Assembly (NCBI GenBank): GCA_903887975.1
Contig: CAISSD010000055.1
Coordinates: 1 to 5,925, forward strand
Length of the DNA stretch: 5,925 nucleotides
Direction of reading: 5' to 3'
Origin: an uncultured Legionellaceae bacterium
GTDB taxonomy: Bacteria; Pseudomonadota; Gammaproteobacteria; Legionellales; Legionellaceae
A model generated the notes under the pieces. It was not told the DNA's origin. It saw nothing but the letters and a program-made list of their open reading frames with translations, and did not search any database. Within the stretch, counting starts at the first letter, position 1. Each line of letters starts with the position of its first letter. The position numbers and the translations under genes are program-made. This document shows, in pieces, positions 1 to 4,849 of this stretch.

Positions 1-1136
1 CGCATTTTATCGCGTTGAATCAAACCATAGGTTGAAATAATCACATCATAATCTGCAAACGATTCTTTATGCCTTACAGCACCATGAAAAACCAAAACCC
101 GAAGATCAGGCGTAAAACGCACTGCTTCCTGCTGCCAATTCCAAAGAAGACTCGTGGGAGCCAAAATAAGACAGGGACTTTTGAGGCGTCCTTGTTCTTT
201 TTCCAGCAACAGATGCGCTAACGTTTGAACGGTTTTACCAAGCCCCATGTCATCGGCTAAAACGCCTGAAAATTGATGCTCACAAAGATACTGCAGCCAA
301 GATAATCCTTGTTGCTGATACGTGCGAAGCTCCGTTTTAAGCCCTTTAGGAATGGCAACCAAAGGCATATTTTTAGACGCCATTTGCTCGAGTTTAAAAC
401 GCACCTCTTCTGTGGCGTGCCAACGAGCTTTGGTGGCCAGTAATGCTTGCTCGGCTTCTTGAACCAACAACAATTGGTACGAAGATAAAGTCAAGGTCTT
501 TGCATCGGCATTGCGCAATCGCCCATAATGCAACAACAAATCAATCATGGGTTTGATGCGTGATAATGGCAGCATCATGACTTTTCCAGGAGAGACCACC
601 CATTGAAACTCATGATTCAATGGCGCATCTTCCAGTTTTTTGGGATCCCAGCTCTTTAAAATATCCAATATTAATGGAACAACACTGATGGATTCACCCG
701 CAATTTGAATGCCCAATTGATACGAAAAAAAATCGTTTTTTTGACCTTCAAGTTCTGAAAACCATTCGAAATCATCAAATTCCAAACGCTCTGTAAACGG
801 TGTTTCAACCAGATTTGGCGAAGGCTGATAAGCGCGTGTTAAAAATGATGGAACCAAATTGAGCTGCTCACGAGATTGAAGTTCAAACAAACATGCCGCA
901 GCATGCTCACAATGACCGATTTGATCGCATTTGCATCGCCCAGGAATCTGGGGCCAAGATTTAAGATCCAAATACACATCAAAGATTTGCCCAAGGCCAC
1001 TGCGAACTCGGCCCTTTAACAATCCATCGCCCAAACGAAGACTCAACACATAACCAAGATGTTGAATCTCTGAGCCACGCATAAGGATTTGGGATGTGAA
1101 CACCTGGGGCATTTGTTTTAGTGCAGCACTCAACAT
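1..1136 (-). CDS. SWIM zinc-finger / SNF2-family DEAD-box-like ATPase, N-terminal part (C-terminus beyond left edge)
   Basis: The reading frame is open from 1136 to the left edge: about 378 codons and no stop, so the gene is partial. A SWIM zinc finger lies at about residues 68-78 (RCKCDQIGHCEH, CxC-x5-CxH). A linker of about 180 residues follows, then the start of a SNF2 ATPase core: a glutamine-rich RTYQQQGLSWLQ block, Walker A DDMGLGKT at about 295-302, and motif Ia LILAPTSLLWNW at about 322-333. The DExH box and second RecA lobe are off the window. Known for the family: ATP-driven DNA translocases acting on protein-DNA complexes, with SWIM domains thought to bind DNA or protein. The exact role here is unknown. 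I chose the ATG at 1136 because an AAGGG ribosome site (1145-1149) sits 8 nt upstream. The frame has a stop at 1203-1205, so only weak TTG/GTG starts lie further out. It is divergent from yccA. Confidence 0.93.
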   Translation of the reverse strand, partial: MLSAALKQMPQVFTSQILMRGSEIQHLGYVLSLRLGDGLLKGRVRSGLGQIFDVYLDLKSWPQIPGRCKCDQIGHCEHAAACLFELQSREQLNLVPSFLTRAYQPSPNLVETPFTERLEFDDFEWFSELEGQKNDFFSYQLGIQIAGESISVVPLILDILKSWDPKKLEDAPLNHEFQWVVSPGKVMMLPLSRIKPMIDLLLHYGRLRNADAKTLTLSSYQLLLVQEAEQALLATKARWHATEEVRFKLEQMASKNMPLVAIPKGLKTELRTYQQQGLSWLQYLCEHQFSGVLADDMGLGKTVQTLAHLLLEKEQGRLKSPCLILAPTSLLWNWQQEAVRFTPDLRVLVFHGAVRHKESFADYDVIISTYGLIQRDKM

Positions 1137-1144
1137 AAAAACAG

Positions 1145-1149
1145 CCCTT
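1145..1149 (-). promoter_or_regulatory. Ribosome binding site of the SNF2 gene
   Basis: AAGGG on the minus strand, 8 nt before the ATG at 1136. It decides the start, because no other in-frame start downstream of the stop at 1203-1205 has a comparable site. Confidence 0.6.
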
Positions 1150-1259
1150 ATGTTCAAATAAATCAACCATTTTAGCACTAAAGTGGTGGTTGGTTCCAAT
1201 GGTTATTTTAGAGGGAGGGGAGCATTCTTGATAGTGCAATAAAAATTTTCATGTGTCTC

Positions 1260-1282
1260 TAATTTTAGCAACGTTAAAATTA
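1260..1282. repeat. 8-bp inverted repeat in the SNF2 leader
   Basis: TAATTTTA (1260-1267) and TAAAATTA (1275-1282) flank a 7-nt loop. It lies downstream of the putative leftward TATAAT box, so it would fold in the 5' leader of the SNF2 mRNA. The stem is almost all A and T, so stability is low, and repeats of this size are expected occasionally by chance. Confidence 0.45.
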
Positions 1283-1314
1283 ATGCATTTTCTGGGTACA
1301 TATATCACAATCTA

Positions 1315-1344
1315 ATTATATTTATACAATACAATTGAGTCTAA
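1315..1344 (-). promoter_or_regulatory. Candidate sigma70-type promoter for the SNF2 gene
   Basis: A consensus TATAAT lies on the minus strand at 1315-1320. The best -35 candidate at 17-18 nt spacing (TAGACT or TTAGAC, 1338-1344) is poor. It would give a leader of about 170 nt. In a tract this AT-rich a TATAAT can occur by chance, so this is only a candidate. Confidence 0.3.
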
Positions 1345-1346
1345 TT

Positions 1347-1364
1347 GGACTTTATCAAAAGTCC
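1347..1364. repeat. 7-bp inverted repeat with 4-nt loop, possible operator
   Basis: GGACTTT (1347-1353), loop ATCA, AAAGTCC (1358-1364). The right arm runs into GGAC, making an additional 8-bp palindrome GTCCGGAC (1361-1368), so three GGAC/GTCC half-sites are stacked within 22 bp. It sits between the two divergent promoters, about 27 bp upstream of the leftward TATAAT and about 47 bp upstream of the yccA -10 box. No T-run follows on either strand, which argues against an intrinsic terminator. A dyad operator for a regulator of one or both genes is an inference. Confidence 0.5.
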
Positions 1365-1390
1365 GGACACAAAAATAAACCACTTGAATT

Positions 1391-1420
1391 TAATGCATAA
1401 AACCCCATGTATGCTATACT
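1391..1420 (+). promoter_or_regulatory. Extended -10 promoter of yccA
   Basis: TGC-TATACT at 1412-1420 is a full extended -10 element (TGn plus a five-of-six match to TATAAT). A -35 at normal spacing (TAATGC, 1391-1396) is weak, as is common for extended -10 promoters. The predicted start, near 1427, leaves a leader of about 25 nt before the ribosome site and ATG of yccA. It is the best promoter match I found in the window. Confidence 0.6.
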
Positions 1421-1440
1421 GACAACATAAAATTTAAATT

Positions 1441-1445
1441 GGGAG
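1441..1445 (+). promoter_or_regulatory. Ribosome binding site that decides the yccA start
   Basis: GGGAG precedes two consecutive in-frame-looking ATG codons, at 1449 and 1452. The spacing is 3 nt to the first and 6 nt to the second, so the second is the better start. Confidence 0.6.
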
Positions 1446-1451
1446 TTCATG

Positions 1452-2129
1452 ATGAATAGAAATAATGTTTCTGTACTGTCCAACAAAGCTGAATCGGCTT
1501 TGGCCACCAACAAAGTGTTACGAAACACCTATCTTTTATTGGGTGCGACGTTCATCTTTAGCGCATTCACAGCCTTTTTGTCTACCGCAGCACACACAAG
1601 ACAATTGAATCCTTTGCTTTTTATTGTCGGTGCTTACGGCTTGATTTTTTTAACCCAAGCATTACGAAACAGTGCCTGGGGATTGGTTTCGGTGTTTGCA
1701 TTCACAGGCTTTATGGGCTACACATTGGGTCCTATTCTAAACATGTTTTTGTTGCATTACGCCAATGGCGGGCAATTGGTGGGTACAGCACTTGGTGGAA
1801 CCGGTGTCATCTTTTTTGCCTTATCAGGCTATGCGCTTACTACTCGTCAAGATTTTAGTTACTTGGGTGGATTTTTATTTGTGGGCATGATGGTGGCGTT
1901 TTTAGCCATGATTGGCGGCATATTCTTCCAAATACCAGCCTTGCAACTCATGGTGTCTGCGGCATTCATGCTGATTTCTTCTGGCCTTATTTTGTTTCAA
2001 ACCAGCGAAATTATTCATGGTGGTGAAACCAACTACATCTCTGCAACCGTGTCTTTATATGTTTCTATTTACAACGTGTTCATCAGTTTGCTGAACATTT
2101 TGGGCGCATTTTCAGGCCGGGATAATTAA
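1452..2129 (+). CDS. yccA: YccA: Bax-inhibitor-1 family membrane protein, modulator of FtsH protease
   Basis: A 225-residue, strongly hydrophobic protein with about seven membrane segments (roughly residues 26-46, 53-70, 75-98, 109-130, 138-158, 162-183 and 196-219), the fold of the BI-1/YccA/YbhL family. Landmarks match E. coli YccA closely: KVLRNTYLLL near residues 21-30, FAFTGFMGYTLGPILN near 82-97, ALTTRQDFSYLGG near 128-140, and HGGETNYISATVSLYVS near 189-205. In E. coli, YccA sits in the inner membrane, binds the FtsH/HflKC complex and slows degradation of membrane substrates such as SecY; the same role is inferred here. The 1452 start gives MNRNN, resembling the MDR start of the E. coli protein; the 1449 ATG would add one Met. 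It is monocistronic, with its own extended -10 promoter, divergent from the SNF2 gene and convergent with anmK. Confidence 0.95.
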   Translation: MNRNNVSVLSNKAESALATNKVLRNTYLLLGATFIFSAFTAFLSTAAHTRQLNPLLFIVGAYGLIFLTQALRNSAWGLVSVFAFTGFMGYTLGPILNMFLLHYANGGQLVGTALGGTGVIFFALSGYALTTRQDFSYLGGFLFVGMMVAFLAMIGGIFFQIPALQLMVSAAFMLISSGLILFQTSEIIHGGETNYISATVSLYVSIYNVFISLLNILGAFSGRDN

Positions 2130-3214
2130 GGCCAATACACCACACCCATCACCGATGCTTTTTGGGCTCCGGTGATGGATGTTAAATCCAACGGTATTTT
2201 GTTCATGGTTTGATAAGCAAACCACCCAAACATCATGGCTTCCATATAATCTGCACTAACACCCAACGCATCACTGACATCAACCCGAACATTCGGCAAA
2301 ATTTCCTGAAGTTTTTGCAACAAAGTTTTATTATGTGCACCGCCGCCACACACAATCAAACGCTGCACTTTTTGAACATAGGCATGGATCACCTTTGCAA
2401 TGCCACAAACACTCAACATCAATAAAGTCGCCTGCACATCACACGCCTCAAAATTCTCCTGCAGATGGCTTTTAAGCCACGCTTGTGAAAAATATTCTTT
2501 GCCAATACTTTTGGGTGCGGGTGTCGCAAAAAAAGGATCGCCAAGCAAAGCATCCAACAACGATGGAATCACTTGTCCCAAGGCAGCCCATTGGCCACCT
2601 TCGTCATAATTCAACCCTCGATGATGATGCACCCATGCATCCATCAAAACATTACCCGGGCCGCAATCAAAACCCAATATGGGTTTTTCACCATGGACAA
2701 AAGAAACATTGGCAATACCACCAATATTCACCACCGCAACACATTCATTCAAATTGTGCCACAAATGTTGATGATAAAGTGGGGCAAACGGTGCCCCTTG
2801 CCCCCCCAAAACCACATCTCGCGTTCGAAAGTCCGCAACCACAGGAATTTTGGTATGCTCGGCGATGGTGTGCGCACAGCCCAATTGCATGGTGTAAGGT
2901 ATGGGTGCTGTCGCATCATGACACACGGTTTGACCATGACTGCCAATGGCGAGTACTTGATGCGGCAAAACACCTGCTTTTTTCAAGAGCGTGTTTGCAC
3001 TCATTGCAAATGCTCGACCAATCAAGGTATTGAGTATTGCCATTTGCGCAAACGTTAAATGCTTGGTCTGTAAAGCATCATACAAAGCCGTTTGCACCTC
3101 TTTGGGATAAGGCATGGTGAGTCCGTATTGCAAGTCTTGGGTTTTGGGATCAATCAACGCCACATCAATACCATCCATACTGGTGCCCGACATTAAACCC
3201 AATGTGAAGCTCAT
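2126..3214 (-). CDS. anmK: Anhydro-N-acetylmuramic acid kinase
   Basis: A 362-residue protein, close to the family's usual length of about 370. AnmK uses ATP to open and phosphorylate 1,6-anhydroMurNAc, giving MurNAc-6-phosphate for murein recycling in the cytoplasm. The N-terminal signature GLMSGTSMDGID is at residues 6-17; VLGGQGAPFAPLYH at 135-148; VNIGGIANVSF at 162-172; GFDCGPGNVLMDAW at 181-194, whose Asp183 corresponds to the catalytic Asp of the E. coli enzyme; LIVCGGGAHN at 286-295; and TSITGAQ near 345-351. These mark the hexokinase/Hsp70/actin ATPase fold. It is the last gene of the mltG-tmk-holB-tatD-anmK run. Its ATG overlaps the tatD TGA by 4 nt (ATGA), with AGGG 7 nt upstream, which implies translational coupling. 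Its TAA stop overlaps the yccA stop on the other strand. Confidence 0.96.
   Translation of the reverse strand: MSFTLGLMSGTSMDGIDVALIDPKTQDLQYGLTMPYPKEVQTALYDALQTKHLTFAQMAILNTLIGRAFAMSANTLLKKAGVLPHQVLAIGSHGQTVCHDATAPIPYTMQLGCAHTIAEHTKIPVVADFRTRDVVLGGQGAPFAPLYHQHLWHNLNECVAVVNIGGIANVSFVHGEKPILGFDCGPGNVLMDAWVHHHRGLNYDEGGQWAALGQVIPSLLDALLGDPFFATPAPKSIGKEYFSQAWLKSHLQENFEACDVQATLLMLSVCGIAKVIHAYVQKVQRLIVCGGGAHNKTLLQKLQEILPNVRVDVSDALGVSADYMEAMMFGWFAYQTMNKIPLDLTSITGAQKASVMGVVYWP
2146..2178. repeat. 9-bp inverted repeat just past the convergent stop codons
   Basis: CCATCACCG (2146-2154) and CGGTGATGG (2170-2178) are perfect complements around a 15-nt loop. The repeat lies in the last codons of anmK and 17 nt beyond the yccA stop. 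It is where a yccA transcript terminator would be expected, but no T-run follows, so it does not qualify as a classic intrinsic terminator. It could act as a 3' stabilising stem of the yccA mRNA (inference). Confidence 0.5.
2669..2687. repeat. 8-bp inverted repeat with 3-nt loop inside anmK
   Basis: AAAACCCA (2669-2676), loop ATA, TGGGTTTT (2680-2687). It lies in the codons just before the conserved GFDCGPGN motif. A stem this size in 6 kb is not beyond chance; it is listed because the tight loop would make a real mRNA hairpin. Confidence 0.4.
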
Positions 3215-4011
3215 ACACTCACCCTAAAACATTGATGAAAATTCTCTGTGGTCTTTTTGGCAATGGTTTCTAAATCAACACCTTTTAATTCGGCCAATTT
3301 CAAGGCAACATGACGCACCAAAGCAGGATGATTTTGTTGCCCACGAAAAGGTACTGGCGCTAGATAAGGTGAATCGGTTTCAATCAACACCCTGTCCATC
3401 GGTACTTTTTTTGCCACTTCTTGCATCTGTATTGCATTTTTAAACGTTAAAATGCCTGAAAATGAAATATAAAAATTCATATCCAATGCCCGTTTTGCAA
3501 CCGACCAATCTTCAGAAAAACAATGCATGACGCCACCAATAGCCCCAGCACCCTCATCATGCATCACATTCAAAGTATCTTCTGCTGCTTCTCGGGTATG
3601 AATAATCAAGGGTTTTTGCGTTTGTAATGCCGCACGAATATGCGTTCTAAATGATTGTTGTTGCAATGCTTGACCTAGAGGATCGTCCATGCGGTAATAA
3701 TCCAATCCCGTTTCACCAATGGCAATACACTTTTTGTGCGCTGATAAAGCCACCAAAGATTCGACATTGGTGGCTTTATCAGCAACATCATTGGGATGCA
3801 ATCCAACCGAAAAATACACCTGATTAAAGCGCCGAGACAATGCCAACAATTTCGAAACATCACTGAACGTCACACAAACCGACAAAAATTGACCAACACC
3901 TGCCTCATACGCCAAAGACAATACATTGGCCATGTCATTTTGAAATGGGCTCAAATCAATGCTTGTCAAATGACAATGCGAATCAATGAATAAAAAATTA
4001 TCTTTCATCAT
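3211..4011 (-). CDS. tatD: TatD-family metal-dependent deoxyribonuclease (YcfH type)
   Basis: A 266-residue TIM-barrel metal hydrolase, the length of E. coli YcfH (265). Metal ligands are all visible: HxH in IDSHCHL (His12, His14), Glu100 in GETGLDYY, His138 in IIHTRE, His163 in MHCFSE, and Asp213 in ETDSPYLAPVPFRG. Known activity of the family: Mg-dependent DNase (3'-5' exonuclease) in DNA repair or degradation; YcfH-type members also occur as quality-control deacylases, so the substrate is not fixed by sequence. The open frame reaches a TTG at 4029, but the first ATG pair at 4011/4008 gives the normal family N-terminus (MMKDNFLFIDSHCHL). GAGG lies 12 nt before 4011, which is weak, and the start overlaps the end of holB by 14 nt, so coupling to holB translation is likely. 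It contains a 17-bp perfect inverted repeat at residues 77-91. Confidence 0.94.
   Translation of the reverse strand: MMKDNFLFIDSHCHLTSIDLSPFQNDMANVLSLAYEAGVGQFLSVCVTFSDVSKLLALSRRFNQVYFSVGLHPNDVADKATNVESLVALSAHKKCIAIGETGLDYYRMDDPLGQALQQQSFRTHIRAALQTQKPLIIHTREAAEDTLNVMHDEGAGAIGGVMHCFSEDWSVAKRALDMNFYISFSGILTFKNAIQMQEVAKKVPMDRVLIETDSPYLAPVPFRGQQNHPALVRHVALKLAELKGVDLETIAKKTTENFHQCFRVSV
3434..3455. repeat. Imperfect inverted repeat (9 bp with one bulge) inside tatD
   Basis: GCATTTTTAA (3434-3443), loop ACG, TTAAAATGC (3447-3455): the arms pair fully apart from one extra T in the left arm. It falls in the codons for the LTFKNAIQ strand. Confidence 0.4.
3740..3783. repeat. 17-bp perfect inverted repeat with 10-nt loop inside tatD
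   Basis: GCTGATAAAGCCACCAA (3740-3756) and TTGGTGGCTTTATCAGC (3767-3783) are exact reverse complements with a 10-nt loop (3757-3766). In the tatD mRNA it would form a long uninterrupted stem. It encodes ADKATNVESLVALSA (residues 77-91), the poorly conserved stretch between the GLHP and GETGLDYY motifs. On a simple equal-base model a perfect 17-bp repeat with a short loop is vanishingly unlikely in 6 kb. Confidence 0.9.
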
Positions 4012-4849
4012 GGGTAAAAATGGCCTCAATGGCTAAACGTTGATTAACACTCACGTGCTCATGATGCTTTTTAATCAGCAACATGACCACATCCATGCAA
4101 TGAAAAAGCCGTACTGGATTCATCAATTCCGAAAATCGCTTTAAGGGCGCGACAATGGGTTGACGGGTTAAACGATGTCGAATGGCATAAGCCAATACTT
4201 GATACAAAAAATGCAATAAATCAGCCCAAACCACCGTTGTATACTGAGATGAAACCGAACAGACCGTTTTTTTACCCTCTAAAACCGCGCACCAATCGTC
4301 AACCAATTCCGCAAAATTGGTTAACACTGGCTCTTCATCCGGCACAGTAAATAAAAATCGCTGACATCGACTCACCAGTGTTGGCAAAACACCACTCAAA
4401 TGCTCTGCAATCAAAAAAATCCGCGTATGCAGTGGTGGCTCTTCAAGCATTTTAAGTAACGCATTGGCAGAAAATAAATTTAACGCATGAACCGTATCCA
4501 TCACAATAAAGCGCTCTGCACCAAACACGGGTTGCTTTTCTATGGCTGATTGCAAACAACGAATCTCTTCAATCCCAATTAATTTTCCTGGCGATTCAGG
4601 ACTTAACCAGACCACATCGGGATGCATCCCACTTTGTAGCCACAAACAACTTTGACATTGGCCACATGGCGCATTGTTTTTAAATGCACACATCAATTGC
4701 GCCATCAAACGATTGATGAATTGACCAATGCCTGCATGACGTGGGCCCAACATCAACCAAGCTTGCGTGAGTCGATTTTGAGAGACTATCCTATTCATCT
4801 GTCGCCATGCGCCATCATGAATGGTTAAAGGTTCAATTGAGCGATTCAC
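3998..4849 (-). CDS. holB: DNA polymerase III delta' subunit (clamp loader)
   Basis: About 283 residues, somewhat shorter than the 334-residue E. coli HolB. It is the delta' subunit of the clamp-loader complex that places the beta clamp on DNA in the replisome. Visible features (numbered from the GTG at 4852): a degenerate P-loop GPRHAGIG (36-43) without the ATP-binding lysine, as expected since delta' does not hydrolyse ATP; four zinc-ligand cysteines (Cys55, Cys63, Cys66, Cys69) followed by GMHPD; sensor-region NALLKMLEEPP (130-140); and the SRC arginine finger at 161-163, which acts on a neighbouring subunit. The C-terminal collar domain is divergent. Two tandem GTG codons, 4852 and 4849, are possible starts. 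GGAG at 4857-4860 is 7 nt from 4849 and only 4 from 4852, favouring 4849. The gene overlaps tmk by 17 nt upstream and tatD by 14 nt downstream. Confidence 0.93.
   Translation of the reverse strand: MNRSIEPLTIHDGAWRQMNRIVSQNRLTQAWLMLGPRHAGIGQFINRLMAQLMCAFKNNAPCGQCQSCLWLQSGMHPDVVWLSPESPGKLIGIEEIRCLQSAIEKQPVFGAERFIVMDTVHALNLFSANALLKMLEEPPLHTRIFLIAEHLSGVLPTLVSRCQRFLFTVPDEEPVLTNFAELVDDWCAVLEGKKTVCSVSSQYTTVVWADLLHFLYQVLAYAIRHRLTRQPIVAPLKRFSELMNPVRLFHCMDVVMLLIKKHHEHVSVNQRLAIEAIFTHDER
4298..4325. repeat. 8-bp inverted repeat, extended to 11 bp with one mismatch, inside holB
   Basis: AACCAATT (4301-4308), loop CCGCAA, AATTGGTT (4315-4322). One mismatch further out, two more base pairs extend the stem to 4298-4325. 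It lies in the codons for the linker after the SRC domain. A second, longer-range pairing (AACACTGG at 4323-4330 with CCAGTGTT at 4375-4382) overlaps its outer edge. Confidence 0.45.

Larger units (their letters stand above)
1137..1448. other. Divergent intergenic region between the SNF2 gene and yccA
   Basis: About 310 bp that is clearly more AT-rich than the flanking genes and holds no convincing gene. It contains the AAGGG ribosome site of the SNF2 gene (1145-1149), two short inverted repeats (1260-1282 and 1347-1364), a TATAAT box for leftward transcription (1315-1320), an extended -10 box for rightward transcription (1412-1420) and the yccA ribosome site. A 9-bp direct repeat, TTAATGCAT, occurs at 1280-1288 and 1390-1398. 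The second copy overlaps the -35 position of the yccA promoter. Confidence 0.8.

Noticed and set aside
600..623. 8-bp inverted repeat CCATTGAA / TTCAATGG in the SNF2 gene
   Set aside because: One or two perfect 8-bp repeats with short loops are expected by chance in this length, and it lies in an unremarkable part of the linker.
725..742. A8-TCG-T7 tract in the SNF2 linker, a possible slippage or terminator site
   Set aside because: The reading frame is intact across it and the arms are homopolymers; there is no other sign of phase variation.
979..1239. 86-codon open frame on the minus strand starting MHYQECSPPSK
   Set aside because: It overlaps the SNF2 gene in another frame, and the SNF2 frame carries the SWIM cysteines and clear motifs across the same bases.
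1208..1252. 14-codon minus-strand frame (MKIFIALSRMLPSL) upstream of the SNF2 gene, a possible leader peptide
   Set aside because: The ribosome site is weak (AGAGA, 3 nt away), there is no run of regulatory codons, and the SNF2 start is over 70 nt further on.
2485..3058. Plus-strand open frames of 161 and 182 codons antisense to anmK
   Set aside because: They show no family resemblance, are low in hydrophobic patterning, and run over the fully conserved anmK frame.
3523..3564. ATGCATGA / TCATGCAT inverted pair in tatD with a 26-nt loop
   Set aside because: The core ATGCAT is itself palindromic and the loop is long, so chance explains it.
4619..4630. 12-bp palindrome GGGATGCATCCC in holB
   Set aside because: About one such palindrome is expected per 6 kb, and nothing around it supports a function.
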